This document shows, one piece after another, positions 52,183-60,796 of a stretch of 64,000 nt of DNA (its first letter is position 1; each line of letters starts with the position of its first letter). The notes beneath the pieces were generated by a model. That model saw only the letters and a list, made by a program, of their open reading frames with translations. It was not told the DNA's origin and did not search any database. Source of the stretch: Microbacterium salsuginis (GTDB taxonomy: Bacteria > Actinomycetota > Actinomycetes > Actinomycetales > Microbacteriaceae); contig NZ_JABACI010000002.1 of the NCBI RefSeq assembly GCF_012524205.1, positions 62,001 through 126,000 on the forward strand. The letters are read 5' to 3'. The position numbers were made by a program, and so were the translations under genes.

Positions 52183-53211
52183 TCAGCCGAAGAGGGCGGC
52201 GGCCTCTTCGTAGCGGTAGAGGGGCACGGTGTTGAGCTCGCCGAGCGCCTCGGCGAAGGGCACGCGCACGATGTCGGTGCCGCGCATCGCGACCATCTGG
52301 CCCCATGCGCCGTCGACGACCGCGTCGGCGGCGTGCAGACCGAGCCGCGTCGCGAGGACGCGGTCGAAGCCGGAGGGCGAGCCGCCGCGCTGGATGTGCC
52401 CCAGCACGGTCGAGCGCGTCTCGATGCCGGTGATGCGCTCGATCTCGGGCGCGAGGACCTCGCTGATGCCGCCGAGGCGCGGACGGTTGAACGCGTCGAG
52501 ACCCTTGTCGCTGAAGGCCTCGTCCATGCCCGTGAGGGTGAAGCCCTCCGACACCACGACGAGCGGTGCGCGGCCACGGTCGTGCGCCTTGGTGACCTGC
52601 GCGCAGATCTCGTCGATCGACATCGGCACCTCGGGGATGCAGATCGCGTGGGCACCGGCGGCCATGCCCGCGTGCAGCGCGATCCAGCCGACGTGGCGCC
52701 CCATGACCTCGGCGACCATGCAGCGCTGGTGCGAGTCGCCGGTGGTGCGCAGGCGGTCCATCGCGTCGGTCGCGATGTTGACGGCGGTGTCGAAGCCGAA
52801 CGAGTAGTCGGTGGCGCGCAGGTCGTTGTCGATCGTCTTCGGCACGCCGAGCACGTTGATGCCGTCATTGGCGAGACGGTTGGCCGCCGCGAGGGTGCCT
52901 TCTCCGCCGATCGCGATGATCCCGTCGATGCGGTGGCCGTACATCGTCTTGGCGATGTTCTCGGCTCCCCCGCGCGGGCCCTCGTACGGGTTCGTGCGGC
53001 TGGTGCCGAGGATCGTCCCGCCCACCTTCGACAGGCCCTTGACCTCGTGGCGCGTCAGCGGGAAGAAGTCGCCGTCCACGACACCCCGCCAGCCGTCGCG
53101 GATGCCGACGAACTCGAGGTCGTACGTCGTCGTGCCCTTGAGCACCACGCCGCGGATGACCGCGTTCAGTCCGGGGCAGTCGCCGCCACTCGTCAGGATG
53201 CCGATCTTCAT
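52183..53211 (-). CDS. pfkA: 6-phosphofructokinase, group III
   Basis: The 342-residue glycolytic kinase has ILTSGGDCPGLNAVIRG at the start, GGEGTLAAANRL near 102-113, PKTIDNDLRATDYSFGFDTA, and GHIQRGGSPSGFDR. Gly at the position corresponding to E. coli Gly104 (GGEGT, not GGEDT) indicates ATP rather than pyrophosphate as donor, while the Lys of PKTIDND marks group III. ATG 53211 has GAGGAA upstream. Confidence 0.95.
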   Translation of the reverse strand: MKIGILTSGGDCPGLNAVIRGVVLKGTTTYDLEFVGIRDGWRGVVDGDFFPLTRHEVKGLSKVGGTILGTSRTNPYEGPRGGAENIAKTMYGHRIDGIIAIGGEGTLAAANRLANDGINVLGVPKTIDNDLRATDYSFGFDTAVNIATDAMDRLRTTGDSHQRCMVAEVMGRHVGWIALHAGMAAGAHAICIPEVPMSIDEICAQVTKAHDRGRAPLVVVSEGFTLTGMDEAFSDKGLDAFNRPRLGGISEVLAPEIERITGIETRSTVLGHIQRGGSPSGFDRVLATRLGLHAADAVVDGAWGQMVAMRGTDIVRVPFAEALGELNTVPLYRYEEAAALFG

Positions 53212-53228
53212 AGCTCAAGTTCCTCGCT

Positions 53229-53266
53229 GTCGGGTGAAGAGAGTCGGCGACGCTGCCTCACCCGAC
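53229..53266 (-). promoter_or_regulatory. inverted repeat over the pfkA promoter
   Basis: Arms GTCGGGTGA and TCACCCGAC, perfect over 9 bp with a 20-nt spacer. The upstream arm overlaps the TAATGT -10 box; a candidate operator. Confidence 0.5.
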
Positions 53267-53270
53267 ATTA
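53265..53270 (-). promoter_or_regulatory. -10 box of pfkA
   Basis: TAATGT on the minus strand, giving a leader of about 45 nt. Confidence 0.45.
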
Positions 53271-53326
53271 GTGCCGGATGCCGCCGCCTGCCACACGCCG
53301 CAGGGCCGTCGACTCCTCCGTCGGGA

Positions 53327-54406
53327 TCAGTCGCGTTCGCGGCGCCAGACTCCGTCGTCTCGCCGCCACCGCTCCTGGTCAGCGGGTCGCGCAGACACGC
53401 CGCGGAACCAGTACGTCTCGTCGGGATTCCATCCGGCGAGGACCGAGGCGTGTGATCCGTCGAGATCGATCGATCGCGTCGCCGCTGAGAGGTAGCCGGT
53501 GACCGTGAGGTGCACGCCGTCGGCTTCGGTCGCGACGCCCGACCAGTCCGGGATCACCCACCGACCGTCGCGACCGGTGACTCGATACCAGTCGTGGCGG
53601 CGGGAGGCGGTGACGTCGAGGGGATGCCTCCGGCACAGGTCTGCCCAGTCCTCAGGGCTCCGGATCTCGATCACGCGGGACGGGTACGCGTCCACAGGCA
53701 GGGCGACCGCGTCATCGCCTCCGAGGGAATCCTCGACGAACCACAGCCCCGCCGGACCGTCGTCAGAGAAGGCGCGAGAGGTGCGCACGAGTCCGAAAGG
53801 CGGTGTCGACCACCACTCGCCGCTCCAGTTCGCGGTGACATCCGCGGGCCGTTCCGCTGCCGCTCGGACGTCGTCGTCCAGGACATGCCGGCGCCACGCG
53901 GCGAGCTCGGCGCCGAGTTCTGCAGGCGGCCGCCCGCCACCCTCCCGCGGCGTGGCCCATTGGTTGCGCTCGTCGACCGGAGAGAGCCACCATCCCGCAT
54001 CGGGGCCCGACGCGATGACCTCTGCGACCCGTCGGAGCGGTGCTGAGAAGTCCTCCTCGGCGGCCAGCCGGTCGGCGCCATCGGCTTCCTGCCAATAGCG
54101 GGCGTTGCCGACCGAATCGGCGAGGGCGTCGCGCAGCAGGGCCCGCGACGGCGACTGCAGCGGAATCGTGGCGAATGCCTCCGCTGCCTGCGAGGGCGAC
54201 ACCGTCGGTGGCACGAACCTCTCAGCTTTCACGTCGCCGAACAGCTGGGCCAAAGTACCCGATCCCAAGGCGTAAACGGCCCAGGCGACGGCGGTCGCGG
54301 CATCCTGCGCATCCGGCGTCCCGCGCCGCGCGCAGGCCATCGCGAACTCGAAGCACAGGCGGCGGCCGCGTGGGCCGGCCAGCAGTGCATCGACGTTCAT
54401 GGTCAT
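53327..54406 (-). CDS. unknown protein, 359 residues
   Basis: I do not recognise the family. The product is soluble, Trp- and Arg-rich, with no signal peptide or membrane segment. It opens with a helical region (LCFEFAMACARRGT), has a mixed middle (ATPREGGGRPPAELGAELAAW) and ends in beta-rich, aromatic segments (HDWYRVTGRDGRWVIPDWSG, WNPDETYWFRG). ATG 54406 is 6 nt after TAGGGT, so the start is well supported. Flanked by pfkA and the SNF2 gene. Confidence 0.78.
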   Translation of the reverse strand: MTMNVDALLAGPRGRRLCFEFAMACARRGTPDAQDAATAVAWAVYALGSGTLAQLFGDVKAERFVPPTVSPSQAAEAFATIPLQSPSRALLRDALADSVGNARYWQEADGADRLAAEEDFSAPLRRVAEVIASGPDAGWWLSPVDERNQWATPREGGGRPPAELGAELAAWRRHVLDDDVRAAAERPADVTANWSGEWWSTPPFGLVRTSRAFSDDGPAGLWFVEDSLGGDDAVALPVDAYPSRVIEIRSPEDWADLCRRHPLDVTASRRHDWYRVTGRDGRWVIPDWSGVATEADGVHLTVTGYLSAATRSIDLDGSHASVLAGWNPDETYWFRGVSARPADQERWRRDDGVWRRERD

Positions 54407-54412
54407 CCCGCC

Positions 54413-54418
54413 ACCCTA
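54413..54418 (-). promoter_or_regulatory. -10 box of the unknown 359-residue protein gene
   Basis: TAGGGT on the minus strand, 6 nt before ATG 54406. Confidence 0.55.
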
Positions 54419-54446
54419 ACTACGATGACGCACGCCGCAACCGAGA

Positions 54447-54479
54447 GGAGGACGCGCGCCTGGCAGGCGCGCGTCCTCC
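54447..54479 (-). terminator. terminator hairpin after the SNF2 gene
   Basis: A perfect 14-bp stem with a 5-nt loop, 17 nt after the helicase stop. Confidence 0.8.
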
Positions 54480-54495
54480 CTCGATGCGATGCGTC

Positions 54496-56646
54496 TTACT
54501 CGGCGCCGAGCGCCTGACGCGTGAGATGCATGAGCGCCGAGAGCTGCACCGAGTCGCTCGACTGCGGGTCGACGGCTTCGCCGTCGAGGGCGCGCTGTGC
54601 GAGCCCCTGCTTGGAGTCGATGAGCTCGGCGATCTTGGTGTCGATCGTGTGCGCCGCGATGATGCGCCACGCCGTGACCGGCTCGTCCTGGCCGATGCGG
54701 TGCACGCGGTCGATCGCCTGCGTCTGCTCGGCGGCCGTCCACGACAGCTCGGCGAGGACGACGTTGGAGGATGCCTGCATGTTGACGCCGACGCCTGCAG
54801 CGGTCAGCGAACAGACCGCGATCCCGACATCGGGGTCGTTGTTGAACGCGTCGATCGCCTGCTGCCGCGCGGTGGTGGTCTGGTCGCCGCGCAACGACAC
54901 GGTCTTCAGCCCGACACCGGCGAAATGGGCCTCGGCGGCATCCATGACGTCGATGTGCTTGGCGAAGAACACGACCTTGCCGACCGAACGCTGCAACTGG
55001 GCGGCATAGTCTGCGGCGAGCAGGGCCTTGGCCTGACCGATTTTGCGGACCATGGTGAACACGTTCTCCGAGCCCGTGCCGGCGGCCTTGGACTCCTCCA
55101 GCTCGTTCTGCGCCACGAGACGCACGATGTCGGCATCCACCTCGCCCGGAGCGAGTCCGCGATCACCGCGCGCCTCGATGATCCGACGGTAGCGAGCGGC
55201 GAGGCGCTCGCCGAGCTCGCGCTCGGCCTGGCGGATCGAACGGCCGAACTCGTCGTCCAGCTCGACGGGCAGGTCCGCGACGAGCTTGTCGGGAAGGTCG
55301 GCGGCGACATCCTTCTTCTTGCGCCGAACGATGCCCATCGAGATCACGGCGTTGCGCGCCTCGGGGTAGAACGCCTTGTCGGCGGGCGTGAGCCCGGTCT
55401 CGTCCAGCTTCTCCATCAGCACCGGACCGGGCTTCTCGCCGGTGGTCCAGCCCAGGAACCGCCAGATCGCGTCGAAGTCCTCGACGTCGTTGATGAGCGG
55501 CGTGCCGGTGAGTGCGAGCAACAGCGGGTTGCTGACCTGTTCCCGGATGCGGGACGCCAGAGCCAGCACGTTCTGCGAGCGCTGCGACGTGAGGTTCTTG
55601 ATGAAGTGCGCCTCGTCGACGACCATGCCCTTCAGCCCGAGCGAGCTGAGCCAGGAGAGGTGGCGATCGAGGATCTCGTAGTTGACGATGAACACGTCGG
55701 CGAAGGCGTCGATGTTCTCGCCGTCCCCGTGGATGACGGTCGCACGTCGCTGCGGTGTCCAGCGCTCGACCTCGCGCGCCCAGTTCATCTTGACGACGTT
55801 CGGGACCACGGCCAGCAGCGGGTACGCGTTCGCGACGGATGCCGCGAGCACCGACTCCGCGGTCTTGCCCAGGCCGGGTTCGTCGGCGAGCAGGAACGAG
55901 CGGTGCCCCATGCGGACCGCTTCGAGGAAGCGGGACTGGTGCGGCATGACCTCGAGGCCCCGGGGCGACAGCCGGTCGAACTCGGGCACCTCGGGGAGAT
56001 CCATCGAAGCCGCGGCACCGCCGGCGCCGGTCTCGAACGCCTTGTACAACGGGCCCATCAGCTCCCAGCTGTCCAGGCGCCGGCGCGGAGTCTCCTTCGG
56101 CGCGCGAACGGACAGATCGGGCGCGAGGAACGGATTCGCCATCTGGCGCGCTTCGACCTGCGGAGGGATGACCTGCCGTTCGGCGAGCGCTGCAGGAACG
56201 ACGGGCACCGCAACCGGGGCGACGTCCGTGATGATGAGCTCGTCCGGCGGCAGTTCCGCCCCGGACTCGAGCAGCCAGTCGCGCCGCATGCGTCGCGCGA
56301 CGGGTGACGTGGCCTGATCGACCTCGAGCAGCTGGATCAGCGACGTGTCGCGAGCTGCCGTCTTCGCGAGGATGGTGGCCACGCCGTCGAGCCGCTTGAG
56401 CAGCTCCGCGCGCACAGCATCCGTCAATTCGGTGTCCGCCTTCACGCGGGCGCGCTCCTCGCGCACCAGGAAGGCGATCACCTGGAACTTGACGCGGTTT
56501 GTCGGTCCGAGCTTGCCGCGCTGAGCCTTGGCCTCGACCTCGCGCACCTTGCGGGCGAGGATCGGGATGATCGGAGCCTCGTCGTCGCGACGTGCGGACG
56601 AGGTCTTGCGGCGACGCTGCGCCGTCTGGGGTGCCGTGGTCGGCAT
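54496..56646 (-). CDS. SNF2-type DEAD/DEAH-box helicase
   Basis: The 716-residue product has an N-terminal region of about 230 residues with no motif I know, then an SNF2 ATPase: motif I ADEPGLGKTAES with Lys261 (Pro replaces the usual Met of DEMGLGKT), motif II DEAH (344-347), LTGTPLIND, and motif VI DRVHRIGQ in the C-terminal helicase lobe. It would translocate on double-stranded DNA. No methylase or nuclease gene adjoins. AGGAGGAGC precedes ATG 56646. Confidence 0.92.
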   Translation of the reverse strand: MPTTAPQTAQRRRKTSSARRDDEAPIIPILARKVREVEAKAQRGKLGPTNRVKFQVIAFLVREERARVKADTELTDAVRAELLKRLDGVATILAKTAARDTSLIQLLEVDQATSPVARRMRRDWLLESGAELPPDELIITDVAPVAVPVVPAALAERQVIPPQVEARQMANPFLAPDLSVRAPKETPRRRLDSWELMGPLYKAFETGAGGAAASMDLPEVPEFDRLSPRGLEVMPHQSRFLEAVRMGHRSFLLADEPGLGKTAESVLAASVANAYPLLAVVPNVVKMNWAREVERWTPQRRATVIHGDGENIDAFADVFIVNYEILDRHLSWLSSLGLKGMVVDEAHFIKNLTSQRSQNVLALASRIREQVSNPLLLALTGTPLINDVEDFDAIWRFLGWTTGEKPGPVLMEKLDETGLTPADKAFYPEARNAVISMGIVRRKKKDVAADLPDKLVADLPVELDDEFGRSIRQAERELGERLAARYRRIIEARGDRGLAPGEVDADIVRLVAQNELEESKAAGTGSENVFTMVRKIGQAKALLAADYAAQLQRSVGKVVFFAKHIDVMDAAEAHFAGVGLKTVSLRGDQTTTARQQAIDAFNNDPDVGIAVCSLTAAGVGVNMQASSNVVLAELSWTAAEQTQAIDRVHRIGQDEPVTAWRIIAAHTIDTKIAELIDSKQGLAQRALDGEAVDPQSSDSVQLSALMHLTRQALGAE

Positions 56647-56828
56647 GCTCCTCCTGAGCGTGAGTGCCGGATCGGGACCGGCGATGATCGGATGATGACA
56701 CCGATGGTTGAGCGTGCTCCCGCGGGCGGCGCGCACGCCGTCACGAACGCGGGATCGGAAGCGATCGTCGACGGCCGCGGGCACTCGCTTCTGCGAGCTG
56801 CGACATCGTCAGCGGTCTTCCTCGCCCC

Positions 56829-56834
56829 ATTCTA
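56829..56834 (-). promoter_or_regulatory. possible -10 box of the SNF2 gene
   Basis: TAGAAT on the minus strand about 180 nt before ATG 56646, implying an unusually long leader; no good -35 is seen. Confidence 0.3.
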
Positions 56835-56886
56835 AGGGGAATGACGCTCAATCGGGAGAAAGAGAGCCCGAACAAGTTGACGAGCC

Positions 56887-57546
56887 TCAGCCCCAGAGGG
56901 TCGCGACGACGTCCTCGGTGTAGCCGTCGGGCGAGAAATTGATCCACGCGGTGGTGACCACCGCGCCCTCACCGAGGTAGTGCGTCTCGCCGCGCGTGTA
57001 CTCCTGATCGTCGAGCGTGATTCCGCGCTGCTCGATACGGCAGATCGTGCCGTCGCCGAGCGGTTCGCACCCGAACCCGGCAGCCGGCAGGGTCTCGGCG
57101 AGTGCGGCGCTCTGGGCGTCATCGATCACGGTGACGTTGGTCGCCAGCCCGAACTCGCTGGGCTCGCCCCACGAGCAGCGGATCGTGGGGGCGCCGCCGT
57201 GGATGATCTCGAGCAGCTCCGCGTTCTCGGTCGACAGCATCGTCACGCCGGGGTCGTTCAGCGGCGGGTTGGCGGCCTCCAGCTCGGCGAGCATCTCGGC
57301 GGAGTAGATCTCCTCGCACGACGACGGCAGCGCGAACCCGGCGTCGGGCAGCTCGGTCTCGACCGGGCTCACCGACGGGCCGGGGGTCGGAGCCTCGAGC
57401 GATGTGGTCGAGCTGGGCTTCGGCGTCTGGCCGGGTTCCGGCTGGCATCCGGTCGCCACCATCGCCACTGCCGACGCGGCGACGACTGCCACCATGATGC
57501 GCCGCGCCGCACTCCGAGCACCGAGCTCCTTGCCACGTCGAAGCAT
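56887..57546 (-). CDS. lipoprotein, DUF3558-like
   Basis: The 219-residue product has a lipoprotein signal with lipobox VATGC (Cys near residue 34), a Thr/Pro/Ser-rich linker, and a C-terminal domain with PSSCEEIYSAEMLAEL and IRCSWGEPSEF, a pattern like DUF3558 lipoproteins of actinobacteria. Function unknown. GGAGG precedes ATG 57546. Confidence 0.78.
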   Translation of the reverse strand: MLRRGKELGARSAARRIMVAVVAASAVAMVATGCQPEPGQTPKPSSTTSLEAPTPGPSVSPVETELPDAGFALPSSCEEIYSAEMLAELEAANPPLNDPGVTMLSTENAELLEIIHGGAPTIRCSWGEPSEFGLATNVTVIDDAQSAALAETLPAAGFGCEPLGDGTICRIEQRGITLDDQEYTRGETHYLGEGAVVTTAWINFSPDGYTEDVVATLWG

Positions 57547-57623
57547 GTCACCTCCGTCAATACCGTGCTCCGAGCCTACGGTGCGAGGTCCGGACGGCCC
57601 GGGTGACGCGGCCGGTGAGCGGC

Positions 57624-58523
57624 TCAGTCCGAACCGGCGTATGCCCGCTGCCACTCCGAGAGCGTATGGGGGTCGTCGGTGACGATGCCGTCCACGCCGA
57701 GCGCGGTCACGGCATCCCAGTGGGCATCGCGGTTGAGGGTGTAGACGACGACGCGCGCATCGGCCGCGTGCAGCTGGTCGACGATCTCGGGGCGCGCGAG
57801 CACGGCTTTGCGGCTGACGACCACGCCACGCGCTCCGGCTTCGGCGACCGCGCTGACGACATCGGTCGGCACGTGCTTGAGGATCAGCAGGCGCGACACG
57901 ACATCCGAGGCGGCGGCGGCGAGGGCCAGCGTTCGTGCGTCGAAGCTGGCGAGCGCGACGCGGTCTTCGAGATCGCGTGCCGTCACGCCGGCCACAGCGG
58001 AGCCGACCGCTGCGGCATCCCACTCCCCCTTCAATTCGACGATCGCGCGCCCGCCGGACGGAGCGAGCGCATCGAGGAACTCCTCGAGCGTGGGCACGCG
58101 CGTCCCGGCGTACCGCGGGTCGAACCAGGATCCGGCGTCGAGCGCCCGCACTTCGGCGAGCGTGAGCTCCGCGATCCGGCCGTGGCCATCGGTCGTGCGA
58201 TCGACCGTGGCGTCGTGCATGAGCACGGGATGCCGGTCGAACGTGAGTGCGACATCGACCTCGACGTAGTCGAAACCTCCCGCCAGGGCGGCGGCGATGG
58301 CGGGCAAGGTGTTCTCGGGCGCCGTCGCGGCACCGCCGCGATGGCTGGCGATGAATGCGGCATCGCCTGGAGTCCGTGGGTCACCCAGCAGCTCGCGCGC
58401 ACTGACGCGTGACGGCGCCGCAGCGAGCACGGCGATCACCATGCCGGCCGCCGCGAGAACGCAGACGATGAACAGGGCGTGGGTCCTGTCGCGGGCGCGA
58501 TCGGACACCGCGGAGTGGGGCAT
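57624..58523 (-). CDS. membrane-anchored glycerophosphodiester phosphodiesterase
   Basis: The 299-residue product has one N-terminal membrane segment (about 15-36) and an outer GDPD TIM barrel. Catalytic residues: His61-Arg62 and Glu70 (SHRGGAATAPENTLPA), Glu88 and Asp90 (YVEVDVALT), His103 (LMHDATVDRT). It should release glycerol-3-phosphate from glycerophosphodiesters outside the membrane. The promoter has an inverted repeat and an 11-nt direct repeat. Confidence 0.92.
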   Translation of the reverse strand: MPHSAVSDRARDRTHALFIVCVLAAAGMVIAVLAAAPSRVSARELLGDPRTPGDAAFIASHRGGAATAPENTLPAIAAALAGGFDYVEVDVALTFDRHPVLMHDATVDRTTDGHGRIAELTLAEVRALDAGSWFDPRYAGTRVPTLEEFLDALAPSGGRAIVELKGEWDAAAVGSAVAGVTARDLEDRVALASFDARTLALAAAASDVVSRLLILKHVPTDVVSAVAEAGARGVVVSRKAVLARPEIVDQLHAADARVVVYTLNRDAHWDAVTALGVDGIVTDDPHTLSEWQRAYAGSD

Positions 58524-58545
58524 CGGGCATGTCCTCCGGGTCGTG

Positions 58546-58569
58546 CACCACGTCCTCGTCGACGTGGTG
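58546..58569 (-). promoter_or_regulatory. inverted repeat at the GDPD transcription start
   Basis: Perfect 9-bp arms CACCACGTC/GACGTGGTG with a 6-nt spacer lie immediately downstream of the -10 box; a candidate operator or leader hairpin. Confidence 0.5.
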
Positions 58570-58575
58570 CCGACC

Positions 58576-58581
58576 ACTCTA
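58576..58581 (-). promoter_or_regulatory. -10 box of GDPD gene
   Basis: TAGAGT on the minus strand, about 52 nt before ATG 58523. Two CGTTAC repeats 11 nt apart (58589-58605, plus strand) cover the region just upstream. Confidence 0.45.
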
Positions 58582-58601
58582 CATGCGCCGTTACCTTTTC
58601 G

Positions 58602-59825
58602 TTACTCTTTCTGCCGGAGCGCGACGACGGCGTCCCACAGTGCGTCCGCGACCTGCCGTTTGGTGCCGTTCCGCGTGGCCACGACGCCGCCCGCGGCGTC
58701 CAGGATCGTCAGCGCGTTGTCGTCGGATTCGAACCCCTTCGACCACCCCACCTCATTGACGGCGAGGAGGTCGGCCCCCTTGCGCGCCGCTTTGCGTCGT
58801 CCGCGCTCGAGCAGCGTCTCGCCGTCGCCGGGGGTCTCGGCCGCGAAGCCGACGACCGTCTGTCCGTCGCGCCGTCGGCCGACCAGACCCGCGAGCAGGT
58901 CCTCGTTCTCGATGAGGTCGAGCGTGATGCCGCCGTCCGGTGCCGTCTCCTTCGTGCGCTTGCGCGGTGACACCTCGGCCACGCGGTAGTCCGCCACGGC
59001 CGCCGCCATCACGACGACGTCCGCGGCCTCGGCGGCGCCGGCCACCCGCTCTCCGAGCTCGACGGCCGTGCCGGCTCGCTCGACGGAGATGCCGGCGCGG
59101 GAGGATGCCTCGGCGAGGACGCCGTCGTCGACGTGCGCGGCGATCAGCCGCACGTCGGCACCGCGGTCGGCCGCGGCGAGCGCCACCGCGATGCCCTGCC
59201 TTCCACTCGACCGATTGCCGATGAAACGCACGGGGTCGATGGGCTCGCGCGTGCCGCCCGCGGTCACGACGACCCGCAGGCCCTCGAGGTCCCGCGGTGC
59301 GGCGCCTGCCGCGGCCAGCGCCGCGTTGAAGATCGCCTCGGGCTCTGACATCCGTCCCGGCCCGCTGTCTCCGCCGGTCAGTTCGCCGTCGTCGGGACCG
59401 ACCAGGATCACACCACGCTCCCGCAGTGTGGCGATGTTGTGCGCCGTCGCTGGGTGTCGCCACATCTCGGTGTGCATCGCCGGCGCGACGACGACCGGTG
59501 CTGTGGTGGCGAGTAGGGTCGTTCCGAGAAGGTCGTCCGCGAGTCCCGCGGTCATCTTCGCCAGGGTGTTCGCCGTCGCGGGCGCCACGATCACGAGATC
59601 GGCCGACTGGCCGAGCGCGACGTGCCGCACGCGTGCGACGTCGTCGTGGACGGAGGTGGTCACCGGGTGGCGGCTGATCGACTCCCAGGTGGGAAGTCCG
59701 ACGAACCGCAGGGCATCGTCGGTCGGCACGACGTGGACCTCGTGCCCCTCCTTCACCAGGAGGCGCACGAGCTGCACCGTCTTGTAGGCGGCGATCCCGC
59801 CCGTGACTCCGACTACGACGAACAC
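58602..59825 (-). CDS. coaBC: bifunctional phosphopantothenoylcysteine decarboxylase/phosphopantothenate-cysteine ligase
   Basis: It makes phosphopantetheine from phosphopantothenate and cysteine in coenzyme A synthesis. The 407-residue product has the FMN-dependent CoaC half (VGVTGGIAAYKTVQLVR, PATANTLAKMTAGLADDLL, VAPAMHTEMW, where His stands at the usual Asn as in other actinobacteria) and the CoaB half (VVTAGGTREPIDPVRFIGN, AAAVADYRV). The start is GTG 59825; GGAGG directly abuts it, so initiation may be leaderless from an imperfect CAAGAT box. Confidence 0.95.
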   Translation of the reverse strand: MFVVVGVTGGIAAYKTVQLVRLLVKEGHEVHVVPTDDALRFVGLPTWESISRHPVTTSVHDDVARVRHVALGQSADLVIVAPATANTLAKMTAGLADDLLGTTLLATTAPVVVAPAMHTEMWRHPATAHNIATLRERGVILVGPDDGELTGGDSGPGRMSEPEAIFNAALAAAGAAPRDLEGLRVVVTAGGTREPIDPVRFIGNRSSGRQGIAVALAAADRGADVRLIAAHVDDGVLAEASSRAGISVERAGTAVELGERVAGAAEAADVVVMAAAVADYRVAEVSPRKRTKETAPDGGITLDLIENEDLLAGLVGRRRDGQTVVGFAAETPGDGETLLERGRRKAARKGADLLAVNEVGWSKGFESDDNALTILDAAGGVVATRNGTKRQVADALWDAVVALRQKE

Positions 59826-59873
59826 CCTCCGATCTTGGCACGACACCGGATCGCGACAGGCAGGAGCTGAAAG

Positions 59874-60593
59874 ATGTGCACCGTCGTCATCCGTGTTCCC
59901 GCGTCGGCCGACCAGCCGACGCGCGTGCTGGCGATCCGCGACGAAGACCCTGCCCGCCCCTGGAACCCGCTCGGGCGGTGGTGGCCCGAGCCGCACGCGG
60001 GCATCGTCGGCGTGCGGGACGTGCGTGCCGGAGGCGCGTGGCTTGCGGCCGAGCCCGAGACCGGGCGGCTCGCCGTGCTGCTAAACCGCGCGGACGTGTC
60101 GACCCGCCCGGAATCCGAGCTGGTATCCCGCGGGGGCATCGTGCTCGAATCGGTCGCCGGCCGCTCCCCCGTCGGCGAGCCCGCGACCCACGGCTTCAAT
60201 CTCGTCGAGGTCGCCGGCCCCCGCGCGCGTGTGCTGACATGGAACGGCTCTGCACTGCGTGCGGTGGATCTGGCACCCGGCACGCACATGATCGCGCACG
60301 ACGACGTCGACGACCCCACGACGCCGCGGATCGCGCGGTGGCTGGGCGAGTTCCGCGCCGCCGAACCCATCGACGGCGAACGATGGTGGATGCCGTGGGT
60401 CGCCGTCTTGCAGAGGTCGGCGGAGCTGGGCAGCACCGATGACCGCGCGATCATCCGCGACAACCGCCCCCACGGCTACCCGACGTTGTCGCTCCTCGCG
60501 TGCGTCGCGTCGGTGTCGCCGCACGACATCGACGTGCACTACGGCGAGCTGGCCGAGCCCGGCCACTGGGGTGCAGGCCTCGAGCTGGCCTGA
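59874..60593 (+). CDS. NRDE/TANGO2-family protein
   Basis: The 239-residue product starts MCTVVIRV, the Ntn-like Cys2 start of the NRDE (TANGO2) family, and AIRDEDPARPWNP takes the place of the NRDE motif. The biochemical role of the family is not settled. GGAG precedes ATG 59874. Divergent from coaBC. Confidence 0.86.
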   Translation: MCTVVIRVPASADQPTRVLAIRDEDPARPWNPLGRWWPEPHAGIVGVRDVRAGGAWLAAEPETGRLAVLLNRADVSTRPESELVSRGGIVLESVAGRSPVGEPATHGFNLVEVAGPRARVLTWNGSALRAVDLAPGTHMIAHDDVDDPTTPRIARWLGEFRAAEPIDGERWWMPWVAVLQRSAELGSTDDRAIIRDNRPHGYPTLSLLACVASVSPHDIDVHYGELAEPGHWGAGLELA

Positions 60594-60649
60594 CCCGCCA
60601 CCCCGAGGCATCCTGCACCTGCTCCGCCATCTCCCGTCGCGCGGACTCA

Positions 60650-60750
60650 GAATCGGATCCGCCGCAGCGGATGTTCGCCGCGCCACGCCGGTCGCTGGAT
60701 GCCGCAACGCGGCGAGTCGCCGGCCCGGTCCGCACCTGCGGATCCGATTC
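60650..60750. repeat. long inverted repeat between NRDE and LysM genes
   Basis: Perfect 13-bp arms GAATCGGATCCGC (60650-60662) and GCGGATCCGATTC (60738-60750) enclose a 75-nt GC-rich spacer that can fold further. No gene lies here. Confidence 0.6.
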
Positions 60751-60796
60751 GCGGTCGGCGAGCGACAAGCTCTGGTCCCGGCGACCTCGCACCCGG

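Noticed and set aside
52183-53211. Pyrophosphate-dependent phosphofructokinase
   Set aside because: The donor-selecting position is Gly (GGEGT) rather than Asp (GGEDT), which points to ATP despite the PKTIDND motif.
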